Assembly: GCF_001187785.1 (NCBI RefSeq)
Contig: NZ_CP012154.1
Coordinates: 2,660,501-2,724,500 of the forward strand
From: Wenzhouxiangella marina
GTDB taxonomy: Bacteria; Pseudomonadota; Gammaproteobacteria; Xanthomonadales; Wenzhouxiangellaceae
Reading direction: 5' to 3'
DNA length: 64,000 bases
Both the position numbers and the translations under genes were made by a program. Below are positions 17,275 through 26,779 of the stretch, in pieces. The notes beneath the pieces are model-generated. The model did not search any database. It was not told the origin of the DNA and saw only the letters and a list, made by a program, of their open reading frames with translations. Each line of letters opens with the position of its first letter. Within the stretch, counting starts at the first letter, position 1.

Positions 17275-17474
17275 ACACGATCAATCTTGCGCGCCAGTCC
17301 ACGGGAATTGAATCACCAACATCAGCCATGCACCCCTTCAATGCCGTTCATCTGAATTGAATCGGATTTCTTCGGCGACCCACGGCACGAGGAGAACGCG
17401 CACTTCCATGTCATCGCCAACGCTACAAATCCCTTTCAGCCCGTATTGTCAACAGGCGGCCAGGGGACTGTCCA

Positions 17475-17518
17475 TCAGGGTTTCCCTGAGTCAATATCTC
17501 GGTCCATGCGTGTATGCT
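17475..17518 (+). promoter_or_regulatory. Dyad operator and -10 box upstream of the LuxR-type regulator
   Basis: The perfect dyad TCAGGG-TTT-CCCTGA lies at 17475-17489, followed by a TATGCT -10 box at 17513-17518. No clear -35 hexamer is present at the right distance. With a start near 17525 the dyad centre falls about 43 bases upstream, where an activator or autoregulator would bind. The intergenic region is shared with the divergent module gene starting at 17274. Confidence 0.4.
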
Positions 17519-17553
17519 AATGCGATTGAACTCTGCAACCATTCTTTGAACGC

Positions 17554-18210
17554 ATGAACACGCCTGTCGTTCAGGTATCCATCGTACTGAAAAGCGATCT
17601 ACTGGCCATAGGCCTGGAACAATCTCTCAAATCCAAAGAGAGCCATCTCTTGAATATCGCCAGGCACTCCCCGCCGCAGGCGATCAAGAGCATCAAGGAA
17701 GGCAAGACGGACGTCCTGATCCTCGACGCACAACTCGGTCGATCCATTGCGCATGCCCTTCCCGACAAGCCACATGAGCCGAAGATCCTGCTGATCTCCG
17801 AACGTCAACAGGCCGGCGCCGAGTTGCCCATCGAGCGACGCCATCTCTGCGGTTTGATGCCGCTGCAAGCGAGCGAAGAACAGCTGATGGAATCGCTCGA
17901 CGTGATGATCGACTGTGACTCTGCATCCATCTGTCCCGACGCCTGTCGTCGCTGCGCTCTCTCAAAGACCCTTTCTCCCTCCCCACCCGACCTGACCACG
18001 CGAGAGCTGCAGATCTTCGAGTACCTTGGACAACTTCTGTCGACCCGCGAGATCACCGAGCAGCTGAACATCAGCCCGAAGACCGTCGAGTCCCACTGCG
18101 CCAACATCAAGCGCAAGCTGAACCTGTCCGATTCTCGCGAGCTTCTACAGGCCGCCATCGATTGGAAGCGCGGCGACTGGGAGGACCCCGACAATCCGAA
18201 GGAAGGATGA
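17554..18210 (+). CDS. LuxR/NarL-type transcription regulator with degenerate receiver and cysteine-rich linker
   Basis: 218 residues. The C-terminal HTH is intact (LTTRELQIFEYLGQLLSTRE then LNISPKTVESHCANIKRKLN, ~147-190). The N-terminal half has a receiver-like fold with Asp58 in VLILDAQLG, but the acidic pair that normally follows strand 1 is missing (VSIVLKSDLL), so Mg-dependent phosphorylation is doubtful. Between the two lies a cysteine cluster: Cys121, Cys127, Cys131 and Cys134 (C-x5-C-x3-C-x2-C), a plausible metal or redox site. It is divergent from the roadblock/GTPase module and may regulate it. Its end is nine bases from the convergent alkB gene. Confidence 0.85.
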   Translation: MNTPVVQVSIVLKSDLLAIGLEQSLKSKESHLLNIARHSPPQAIKSIKEGKTDVLILDAQLGRSIAHALPDKPHEPKILLISERQQAGAELPIERRHLCGLMPLQASEEQLMESLDVMIDCDSASICPDACRRCALSKTLSPSPPDLTTRELQIFEYLGQLLSTREITEQLNISPKTVESHCANIKRKLNLSDSRELLQAAIDWKRGDWEDPDNPKEG

Positions 18211-18219
18211 GCGTCCGAG

Positions 18220-19353
18220 TCAATTTCCGCGATTGACCCGGGCGAGTTCACCATCGACGTGCGGTAGCTCCATCAATCGCGGGTTCATGACACGGAACCA
18301 TAGCGGCGGCAGATAGGCCAGCAGGAACATGCCGAAATAGCCGCTGGGCAAGCGCGGCACGTCGTCGAAATCGCGCAGGCACTGATAGCGTCGACCGGGA
18401 TGCGCGTGATGGTCTGAATGGCGCTCGAGGTGGAACAGCAGCAGATTGGACATGACGTGGTTGCTGTTCCAGCTGTGGTGCGGCTGGCAGCGCTCGTAGC
18501 GACCATCGGCGAGACGCCTGCGGAGCAGCCCGTAGTGCTCGACGTAGTTGGCGCTGGTCAGCTGGAACCAGGCGACCAGGTTGTGGACGAGCAGGAACAC
18601 CAGCGCCGGCCAGCCCAACAGCCAGATCAGCGCCCCCTGGAGCAGCAGCGCGATCAGGTTCGACTGCAGAATCGTGTTGTGCAGGCTGAAGATCGAGCGC
18701 CCGCGACGAGCCAGACGTGCGCGCTCGATCCGCCAGGCGCGTTTCAGTCCACCGGGAATCTCGCGCAGTGCAAAGCCGTAGATCGTCTCGCCCAGGCGCG
18801 CGCTGGCGCTGTCCTCGGGCGTGGCCACCTGCTTGTGGTGCCCGTAGTTGTGCTCGACCGTGAAATGCCCGTAGAAGGGCACGGCCAGAGCGATCCGACT
18901 CAGGGCCTGGTCGACCGGATGGCGGTGATGCCCCATCTCGTGGGCCGTATTGACCGCCATTCCCGACGCCAGCCCGGTCACCAGAGCCAACAGCAGGAAG
19001 GCCGACAGACCCAGGCCGGCGGTGACGGCATACGCGCAGGCCACGACGAGCGTGATCAGATGCAGGGGCACGGTGAGCCAGGTCAGCCAGCGGTAGTAGC
19101 GATCGGCCTGCAGCTCGGGCACGGCCGCTTCGGGCGGGTTGCCGGCATCTTCGCCCAGCAGGTAATCGAGCAGCGGAATCAGGCCATAGGTCAGCAGCAG
19201 CGGCAGCAGAAACCAGGCCTCCTGGCCAGTCAGGTGATGCAGGCCGACCGCGTACAGCGGCAGCGGCGGGTACAACACCGACAGCAGCCAGGCGTAGCGC
19301 TTGCGGTCGCGATACGCGGCCGGGGCACTCATCTGGGCGGGAATCGAGTTCAT
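18220..19353 (-). CDS. alkB: AlkB-type membrane alkane / fatty-acid hydroxylase
   Basis: Integral-membrane diiron monooxygenase that hydroxylates terminal carbons, normally with rubredoxin as electron donor. The three histidine boxes are present: HEMGHH (138-143), EHNYGHHK (167-174) and LERHSDHHAHPGRRYQ in the C-terminal third, among about six hydrophobic spans. A fourth conserved motif (NYVEHYGL) is also visible. 377 residues from the ATG at 19353, which has GGTGAG upstream; GTG at 19365 is the alternative. No rubredoxin is fused or adjacent. A divergent AraC regulator starts 76 bases away. Confidence 0.92.
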   Translation of the reverse strand: MNSIPAQMSAPAAYRDRKRYAWLLSVLYPPLPLYAVGLHHLTGQEAWFLLPLLLTYGLIPLLDYLLGEDAGNPPEAAVPELQADRYYRWLTWLTVPLHLITLVVACAYAVTAGLGLSAFLLLALVTGLASGMAVNTAHEMGHHRHPVDQALSRIALAVPFYGHFTVEHNYGHHKQVATPEDSASARLGETIYGFALREIPGGLKRAWRIERARLARRGRSIFSLHNTILQSNLIALLLQGALIWLLGWPALVFLLVHNLVAWFQLTSANYVEHYGLLRRRLADGRYERCQPHHSWNSNHVMSNLLLFHLERHSDHHAHPGRRYQCLRDFDDVPRLPSGYFGMFLLAYLPPLWFRVMNPRLMELPHVDGELARVNRGN

Positions 19354-19393
19354 GGGCAAGCTCACCGTGGTTTCGAATGGGGTCAGTCTGGGC

Positions 19394-19422
19394 TTGCCGG
19401 GGACCGGCGACTAGGGTAGAAC
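19394..19422 (+). promoter_or_regulatory. Possible promoter of the AraC-type regulator
   Basis: TTGCCG (19394-19399) and TAGAAC (19417-19422) are separated by 17 bases. Initiation would fall at or within a base or two of the ATG at 19430, implying a leaderless or nearly leaderless transcript. The hexamers are only moderately close to consensus. Confidence 0.3.
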
Positions 19423-19429
19423 TGGCCGC

Positions 19430-20485
19430 ATGATGGTCATTTCTCGCCAAAGCTCAGCCTCGCCACCGGATCCGGGCCTGCCGATCAGCTACGTGATGCG
19501 CTTTCTGGACCTGGTGGCCCGGGAACCCGACGAGCGTCGACAGCTGCTCGATCTGGCCGGACTCGACCCGGCGCGCCTGAACGGCCCTCCCCTTCCCCTC
19601 TCTCAATTACTGGATCTGCTGGGCCTCCTCGACGAACGCCTGCCGCCCGGCTGGCATGCGGCGCCGGCCATGAGCCTGGACCCGGCGCAGCACGGTCCGC
19701 TGGGTCTGGCCACGATCAGCGCATCGAATCTGGGCCAGGCGCTCGACACCCTGGTTCGGTTCGAGCCGGTCCGGGCACCCTGGACCTGCCTTCGCCTTGT
19801 TAACGAGTCCGACCACCGGGTGCTGGTCCTGTCGCAGCGCTTTCCGCTCTCGGGCCCGGGTGAACGGCTCATGGAAATCAACCTGCTGGCCCTGTGTGCG
19901 CTGATCGCTCCCCTGATGGGCTCGGACGCACAGCGCCTGATCACCGAACTGCCCTGGCCGGCCGAGCATCAAGCCACCGCGTTGCGCGAGGCCCTGCCCG
20001 GCCCCCTGATCACCGGCGGAAAGCGCCTGGCCCTGCGGGTTCCCCGCGATTGCGCGGACCTTCCCTGCCCGTTGGCCGACCCCGAACTGCACGCCCTGAT
20101 GCGCAACCGCTGCCAGCGCCTGCTCCGCGATCCCGAAGATCGGCCGATCAGCGGCCAGGTCTCGCTGGTCCTGCTCGAACACGGCGGTCGAAACCCCGGT
20201 CTGCAGGCCGTTGCACGGGAACTCGGACGATCGTCACGCAGCCTGAGTCGCCACCTGGCCGACGAAGGCGTGGACTATCGACAGCTCGTCGATCGGACTC
20301 GCCAGGCCATCGCCGAGGACCTGCTGCGCCACACCCGCATTCCCCTGGCCGAGATCGCTCAACAGCTCGGCTACGCCGATCCGTCGAACTTCAATCGCGC
20401 CTTTCGCCGCTGGACCGGCTGCAGCCCCGGCGCCCTGCGCCGAACCGCAGCAATCACTTGCATGTCCAATACCGGCATTTCATAA
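19430..20485 (+). CDS. AraC-family transcriptional regulator
   Basis: 351 residues. The C-terminal ~100 residues carry two HTH motifs of the AraC family: LQAVARELGRSSRSLSRHLA and LAEIAQQLGYADPSNFNRAF followed by RRWTGCSPGALRR. The N-terminal ~220 residues match the layout of AraC regulators with a long ligand-binding domain (OruR/AlkR-like). Divergent placement from alkB suggests it controls alkane or fatty-acid oxidation; that is inference from position. The second codon is also ATG, so the start could be three bases later. Confidence 0.88.
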   Translation: MMVISRQSSASPPDPGLPISYVMRFLDLVAREPDERRQLLDLAGLDPARLNGPPLPLSQLLDLLGLLDERLPPGWHAAPAMSLDPAQHGPLGLATISASNLGQALDTLVRFEPVRAPWTCLRLVNESDHRVLVLSQRFPLSGPGERLMEINLLALCALIAPLMGSDAQRLITELPWPAEHQATALREALPGPLITGGKRLALRVPRDCADLPCPLADPELHALMRNRCQRLLRDPEDRPISGQVSLVLLEHGGRNPGLQAVARELGRSSRSLSRHLADEGVDYRQLVDRTRQAIAEDLLRHTRIPLAEIAQQLGYADPSNFNRAFRRWTGCSPGALRRTAAITCMSNTGIS

Positions 20486-20509
20486 TGATCGTGCCTTGAT
20501 CGGTAGCGT
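20458..20509 (+). promoter_or_regulatory. Promoter with ops-like RfaH recruitment element
   Basis: TTGCAT (20458-20463) and CATAAT (20481-20486) are spaced by 17 bases and predict a start near 20493. Eight bases later the non-template strand reads CGGTAGCGT (20501-20509), identical to the core of the E. coli ops element to which RfaH is recruited. An RfaH gene and polysaccharide genes follow on the same strand. The promoter overlaps the end of the AraC gene. Confidence 0.5.
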
Positions 20510-20659
20510 CTTCGAGTTGGATTTCGAGCGACGGTCCGGGCGCTGAAAGGAAAGGGGTGGACATGCTCAAGGCAGGTCCTCACTGCAGAGTCGCTTGAAG
20601 CACAGCGCTTGGCGCTGGCGGAAGCAGACTGAAACTGCCTGTCAACAAGGATGTTCTTC

Positions 20660-21205
20660 ATGACACAACTCCGAATTCGAACCACGCTGACGCTGCTCTT
20701 GCTGATGGCGTTTTCCACCGCCACCGTCGCTCAAGACAGTCATTGTCAGCTCGGGATCGGTGAGGACGAAGCCAGCACCCCCAGCGACGAATTCGAGCTG
20801 CCTCGCGATGGCACCGTGATTCACGTCCGTACCGACCTGCAGTGGGCGCAATGCGCATTGGGTCAGGGTTGGAGTCGCGACAGCTGCACGGGCCAGGCCG
20901 AATCGATGACCTGGAGCGAAGCGCAGACTGCAATCGACGAACTCAACCGAACCGGCGAACTGGGTGGCTACACCGACTGGCGGTTGCCGACTCGAGAGGA
21001 GCTGGAGACGATCGTGGAGAAGTGTCGGGAAGCACCGGCCATCAATGATGATATCTTTCCCGACACCCCTTGGGCAGGCTTCTGGACGAGCAGCCTGGAC
21101 ACCGAGGAAGAAGGTGACGCCTGGTTCATCGGCTTCTACTATGGGCTGACCCTGGAGTATTCCCGGGACTCCAGCTACCGCGTCCGTCCAGTTCGCTACC
21201 GCTGA
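20660..21205 (+). CDS. Exported DUF1566 (Lcl C-terminal) domain protein
   Basis: 181 residues with a cleavable signal peptide (TTLTLLLLMAFSTATVAQ, likely cut after TVA). The remainder is a DUF1566 domain: MTWSEAQTAIDELN, then GGYTDWRLPTREELETIV and FWTSSLD, ending RVRPVRYR. This domain is common in exported proteins and its role is unknown. ATG at 20660 has AAGGA nine bases upstream, so the ATG at 20651 is not used. It is the first gene after the ops-like leader. Confidence 0.8.
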   Translation: MTQLRIRTTLTLLLLMAFSTATVAQDSHCQLGIGEDEASTPSDEFELPRDGTVIHVRTDLQWAQCALGQGWSRDSCTGQAESMTWSEAQTAIDELNRTGELGGYTDWRLPTREELETIVEKCREAPAINDDIFPDTPWAGFWTSSLDTEEEGDAWFIGFYYGLTLEYSRDSSYRVRPVRYR

Positions 21206-21302
21206 GGCAAGGCATCGGGGGACATTGGCGGTTGCGCCAGACTTGTCATGGCAGGCACAATGTTCATCGATTGAACAAGCTGAACGCCTAGATGACAGGA
21301 TC

Positions 21303-21830
21303 ATGATCGATCCAACTTCGCATCATCAGGACCGGCACTGGCATGCCGTGTTCTGCAAGCCTCGTCAGGATGCCCGCGCGGAGGAGCACCTGCTCAATCA
21401 GGGCTTCGAGATCTTCCGACCGAAGACCCGCGTGCGTCGCGCCCAACCGGGCCGCCGTCAGGTCCTGCACGAATCCATGTTTCCCCGCTACCTGTTCGTC
21501 CGCCTGCACCGGGGTGTGGACGACTGGAGCACGATCCGATCGACTCGAGGTACCGTGGGTCTGGTCCGGCTGGGCCTGCAGGCGCCGATCGTGCCCGACC
21601 AGGTCATCGAAAGCCTGCGTCAGCGATGTGATGATCAGGGCGTCATCAACCTGGCCGGTGCGATCGACTATCAGCCGAACGAGCTTATCGAGATCACCGA
21701 GGGCCCCTGCGCCGGCTACCGGGCCCTGTTCCAGGCCAGAACCGGCGATGAACGCGTCATCGTGCTGCTGCGCCTCCTGCATCAGGAACGACGCGTGGAG
21801 CTGGACGAAAACAGCATTCGTCGCGCCTGA
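21303..21830 (+). CDS. rfaH: RfaH-type transcription elongation/antitermination factor
   Basis: NusG paralogue that joins RNA polymerase at ops sites and suppresses termination in long operons for surface polysaccharides. The 175-residue protein has an NGN domain (HWHAVFCKPRQDARAEEHL, then FPRYLFVRL and RSTRGTVGLVRLG) and a C-terminal KOW-like part (IEITEGPCAGYRALFQA) that closely follows the E. coli RfaH pattern. The start is placed at ATG 21303; the frame is open to 21225 but those residues are not RfaH-like. It sits inside the polysaccharide cluster it probably controls. Confidence 0.9.
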   Translation: MIDPTSHHQDRHWHAVFCKPRQDARAEEHLLNQGFEIFRPKTRVRRAQPGRRQVLHESMFPRYLFVRLHRGVDDWSTIRSTRGTVGLVRLGLQAPIVPDQVIESLRQRCDDQGVINLAGAIDYQPNELIEITEGPCAGYRALFQARTGDERVIVLLRLLHQERRVELDENSIRRA

Positions 21831-21856
21831 GTCCACGTCAACCAGAGCGCTGCCCG

Positions 21857-23218
21857 ATGAAAACCCTCGAACACTCGCCCTTCAAGGCCTACGATCTGCG
21901 CGGCCGCGTTCCAGAGTCCCTCAATAGCGAGCGAGCGCAAGCGATCGGTCGTGCCTACGCCCGGATCATCGGCCCGACCGGCCCGGTCGTCATCGGACGG
22001 GACATGCGTCTATCGAGCCCGGAACTCGCCCAGGCCCTGACCGAAGGCCTGAACCAGGCCGGCACCGACACGATCGATATCGGGCTCTGCGGCACCGAAC
22101 TCGTCTACCATGCGGCCTCGCGCCCGGGCATGGGTGGCGGAATCATGATCACTGCCAGCCACAATCCGGCCGATTACAACGGCATGAAGATGGTGCGCGA
22201 ACAGGCCATTCCGATCAGCGCGGACACGGGCTTGAAGGACATCGAGCATGCGGTGGCCGAGGGCCTTCCCGCCGCCGACGTCGAAGCCGGAACGACCGGC
22301 CAGGAAGACGTGCTGGACCAGTACGTGGCCCGCATGCTCGGCCAGATCGAGGCCGACCGACTCAGACCCCTGAAGGTCGTGGTCAATGCCGGCAACGGCT
22401 GTGCCGGCCCGGCCTTCGATGCCATCGCCCGGCACCTGCCGCTGCAGATCAGTCGTCTGCACCACCAGCCCGATGGCCATTTTCCGAACGGCGTTCCCAA
22501 CCCGCTGCTACCGGAGAACCGCGCAGAAACCAGTCAGGCGGTGCGCCAGGCCGATGCCGATTTCGGCATCGCCTGGGACGGTGATTTCGATCGCTGCTTC
22601 TTCTTCGACGAGGACGGCCGCTTCATCGAAGGCTACTACCTGGTGGGATTGTTCGCAGCGACCCTGCTCGAAAAGCAGCCGGGCGGCAAGATCGTCCTCG
22701 ACCCTCGCCTGATCTGGAACACCCTGGATCAGGTGCAGCAGGCCGGCGGCGTTCCCCTGATCAACAAGAGCGGCCATGCCTTCATCAAGGAGCGGATGCG
22801 AGCCGAGGACGCGCTCTACGGAGGGGAGATGTCGGCCCATCACTATTTTCGCGACTTCTCCTTCTGTGACAGCGGCATGCTGCCCTGGCTGCTGCTGGCC
22901 GAAACGCTCTCGACCACGGGCAGGAGCCTCGGTGAACTGGTCGACGAGCGCATCCGCGCCTACCCGTGCAGCGGCGAGATCAATTTCTCCGTCCCCGATG
23001 CCGGTCAGGCACTGCAGACCATCTTCGACGCGTACCGACAAGAGGATCCGGTCATCGATCGAACCGATGGCATCAGCATGGATTTCGGCAACTGGCGCTT
23101 CAATCTGCGCGCCTCGAACACCGAGCCGGTCATCCGCCTGAACGTCGAGACCCGGGGCGATCAGGCCCTGCTCGAGGACCGGGTCGGTGAACTGACCCGC
23201 CGGATCGAGCAGCTGTAA
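21857..23218 (+). CDS. Phosphomannomutase / phosphoglucomutase
   Basis: Alpha-D-phosphohexomutase that interconverts 6- and 1-phosphates of mannose or glucose, feeding GDP-mannose or UDP-glucose for polysaccharides. 453 residues. Landmarks: FKAYDLRGRVP at the N-terminus, the phosphoserine loop TASHNP, the metal loop DGDFDRC, GEMSAHHYF in the sugar-binding domain and RASNTEPVIRLNVE in the phosphate-binding domain. It matches the CpsG/AlgC group; substrate preference cannot be read from sequence. It begins 26 bases after rfaH. Confidence 0.93.
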   Translation: MKTLEHSPFKAYDLRGRVPESLNSERAQAIGRAYARIIGPTGPVVIGRDMRLSSPELAQALTEGLNQAGTDTIDIGLCGTELVYHAASRPGMGGGIMITASHNPADYNGMKMVREQAIPISADTGLKDIEHAVAEGLPAADVEAGTTGQEDVLDQYVARMLGQIEADRLRPLKVVVNAGNGCAGPAFDAIARHLPLQISRLHHQPDGHFPNGVPNPLLPENRAETSQAVRQADADFGIAWDGDFDRCFFFDEDGRFIEGYYLVGLFAATLLEKQPGGKIVLDPRLIWNTLDQVQQAGGVPLINKSGHAFIKERMRAEDALYGGEMSAHHYFRDFSFCDSGMLPWLLLAETLSTTGRSLGELVDERIRAYPCSGEINFSVPDAGQALQTIFDAYRQEDPVIDRTDGISMDFGNWRFNLRASNTEPVIRLNVETRGDQALLEDRVGELTRRIEQL

Positions 23219-23294
23219 GATGCTCACCAGGGGGCTCGCCTTGATCACCGAAGCGATGGCATCCCCATCGGCATCCCGCTTGTCGCCGAGACTG

Positions 23295-23330
23295 TCATCA
23301 CGATCGTCATACCGATCGTCATCTCGCTGT
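23295..23330 (+). repeat. Short 12-bp tandem repeat
   Basis: Two units of TCAT-nn-CGATCG (23295-23306 and 23307-23318) are followed by a decayed third (TCATCTCGCTGT). It lies in the 175-base gap between the phosphohexomutase gene and the deleted dehydrogenase remnant. No function is evident. Confidence 0.6.
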
Positions 23331-23393
23331 CGCGCGATCGGCCCAGACTGACGCCCGGCTATCATTCGCTCAATGCAGGACTGACCCAGACTC

Positions 23394-23579
23394 ATGCGCA
23401 TCACCATCATCGGCACCGGTTACGTCGGCCTGGTCACCGGCACCTGCCTGGGCGACTTGCATGTGCTCGAGGGCGTCGAGGCGGTCAAGCATTCGCAGAA
23501 GCACCGCCTGGCCGAGCGAGGCTTCGAGCACTATCCCTTCGGCCGCCGGGCCCCCTCGGCTGGATCGTGTGAACCATGA
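23394..23579 (+). pseudogene. Internally deleted UDP-glucose 6-dehydrogenase remnant
   Basis: A 61-codon frame begins with the unmistakable Rossmann start of UDP-glucose dehydrogenase (MRITIIGTGYVGLVTGTCLGD, about 20 residues), then jumps to a tail (HRLAERGFEHYPFGRR) that resembles the family's extreme C-terminus. About 390 central residues, including the catalytic cysteine, are missing, so it cannot be active. The joint is in frame, suggesting a single internal deletion. Its stop overlaps the start of the UDP-glucuronate epimerase gene (ATGA), so it may still act as a translational leader for that gene. Confidence 0.7.
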
Positions 23580-24604
23580 TCTGGACTTCGCGCCAAGGTC
23601 CTGTGCTGGTGACCGGCAGCGCCGGCTTCATCGGTTCTCATGTCACCCACGTGCTGCTCGATCGCGGTGAACGCGTTGTCGGCCTCGACAACCTCAACGA
23701 CTATTACGATGTCGAGCTCAAACGGGCCCGCCTGTCCCGACTGCAGGAACGGCCCGGCTATCGGCACCTGCAGGCCGACCTGGTCGATCGCGAGGCGATC
23801 GAGGGCCTGTTCGAAGAGCACCGGCCCGGTCGTGTGGTTCACCTGGCCGCGCAAGCCGGCGTTCGCTACGCGGCGACCAATCCACACGCCTACACGAGCA
23901 GCAATGTCACCGGCTTCCTGCACATCCTCGAGGGCTGCCGGCACCACTCGGTCGACCACCTGGTCTTCGCCTCGACCAGTTCGGTCTATGGCGCCAACAC
24001 GACGATGCCCTTTTCGGAGCACCAGTCCACCGAACACCCACTGACCCTGTACGCGGCGACCAAGAAGGCCAACGAGATGATGGCGCACAGCTACGCGCAT
24101 CTCTATGGCATTCCCTGCACGGGCCTGCGCTTCTTTACCGTCTACGGGCCATGGGGCCGCCCCGACATGGCGCTGTTTCTCTTCACGCGCGCGATCCTGG
24201 CCGGCGAGCCGATCAAGGTCTTCAATCACGGCCACCACAAGCGGAGCTTCACCTACATCGACGACATCGTCGAAGGCGTGATCCGAGTGCTCGATCAGCC
24301 AGCCCGGGCCGACACCGGATGGTCATCGGATCAACCGGACCCGGCGCGCAGCAACGCGCCCTACCGCCTGTTCAACATCGGCAACGAGGAGCCGGTCGAA
24401 TTGCTGCGCTACATCCAGGTTCTCGAGGACTGCCTGGGCCGCAAGGCCGAGATGGAATTGTTGCCGCTGCAGCCCGGCGACGTGCCCGACACGGAAGCCG
24501 ATGTCAGTGAACTGATCCAGGCCGTCGACTATCGCCCTCGGGTCTCGGTCGAACAGGGCGTCCGCCGCTTCGTCGACTGGTACCGCGAGTACTACCGCTG
24601 CTAA
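23576..24604 (+). CDS. UDP-glucuronate 4-epimerase family (NAD-dependent epimerase)
   Basis: Extended SDR enzyme of 342 residues that probably converts UDP-glucuronate to UDP-galacturonate. Evidence: NAD-binding [13 protein letters not shown] near the N-terminus, [10 protein letters not shown], the STSSVYGAN serine motif, the catalytic YAATKKANE (YxxxK), and [19 protein letters not shown], typical of the GAE/CapI group. The C-terminal [20 protein letters not shown] ending is also characteristic. It would use the product of the neighbouring dehydrogenase that is deleted here. Confidence 0.9.
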   Translation: MIWTSRQGPVLVTGSAGFIGSHVTHVLLDRGERVVGLDNLNDYYDVELKRARLSRLQERPGYRHLQADLVDREAIEGLFEEHRPGRVVHLAAQAGVRYAATNPHAYTSSNVTGFLHILEGCRHHSVDHLVFASTSSVYGANTTMPFSEHQSTEHPLTLYAATKKANEMMAHSYAHLYGIPCTGLRFFTVYGPWGRPDMALFLFTRAILAGEPIKVFNHGHHKRSFTYIDDIVEGVIRVLDQPARADTGWSSDQPDPARSNAPYRLFNIGNEEPVELLRYIQVLEDCLGRKAEMELLPLQPGDVPDTEADVSELIQAVDYRPRVSVEQGVRRFVDWYREYYRC

Positions 24605-24616
24605 GGAACCAGCACC

Positions 24617-25933
<1,317 letters not shown>

Positions 25934-25990
25934 TGAGTGGGCTTCGGTTGATCTGCTAAGCTGAAGACCTTCCATAGCGCTTCCAGGCCC

Positions 25991-26779
25991 GTGTACGCCG
26001 ACCTTCACTGCCACATTCTCCCCGGCATCGACGACGGTTCGAAGGACCTCGAACAGTCACTGGCGATGGCGCGTCTGGCCGTGGAAGACGGCATCCGGAC
26101 CGTGGTGGTCACGCCGCATCACCTCAACGGGGTCTACGCCAATCCCGCCGTCGAGGTCGCCAGAGCCCTACGGGAACTGAGAGAGGCCCTGATCGCCGAG
26201 GGGATTCCGCTCAAGCTGCTGCCCGGCTCCGAACTCCATCTGGTGCCCGAACTACCGGCGGAGCTGGCCGCAGGACGCGCCCTGACGCTGGCCGACCGGG
26301 GCCAGGCCGCACTCGTCGAGCTACCGGTCCACACGGTGCCGATGGGCTCCGAGCACTTGCTCGAGCAGATCATTGCCCAGGGCCTGCAACCGATCATCGC
26401 TCACCCGGAGCGCAACAGCGAGCTCCGCCAGCATCCGGAGATCCTCGAGGAATGGGTCTCGATGGGCTGCCTGGCCCAGGTGACGGCGCAAAGCTGCACC
26501 GGCCAGTTCGGTCCGCAGATCCGTGATGCCGCCCGGCAGATGGTCCAGCGTGGCCTGGTGCATGTCGTGGCCTCCGATGCTCATCGCGACCGCCGGCGCA
26601 TCCCCCATCTGTCCGAGGCACAGCGGCAGATCGCCCAGTGGACCAACCAGACCGTGGCCGACCTGATCGCGATCGACTTCCCGCACCGCCTGATCGCCGG
26701 TCGCCGGCCCGACACCGAGGCCCTGACCGACGCACTGCCACCTCCCAGAAAGCGCTGGTGGCAACGCCTGGTCGGCTAG
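25991..26779 (+). CDS. CpsB/YwqE-type PHP-fold protein-tyrosine phosphatase
   Basis: A 262-residue manganese-dependent tyrosine phosphatase of the PHP family that dephosphorylates the bacterial tyrosine kinase of capsule export systems. Motifs: DLHCHILPGIDDGSKD (4-19), VVTPHH, the ELHLVPEL and AHPERN segments, and VVASDAHRDRRR, together giving the metal-binding histidines and acids. The start is a GTG at 25991. The cognate kinase and Wza/Wzc export genes are not in the window. The next gene begins immediately after its stop. Confidence 0.9.
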   Translation: MYADLHCHILPGIDDGSKDLEQSLAMARLAVEDGIRTVVVTPHHLNGVYANPAVEVARALRELREALIAEGIPLKLLPGSELHLVPELPAELAAGRALTLADRGQAALVELPVHTVPMGSEHLLEQIIAQGLQPIIAHPERNSELRQHPEILEEWVSMGCLAQVTAQSCTGQFGPQIRDAARQMVQRGLVHVVASDAHRDRRRIPHLSEAQRQIAQWTNQTVADLIAIDFPHRLIAGRRPDTEALTDALPPPRKRWWQRLVG

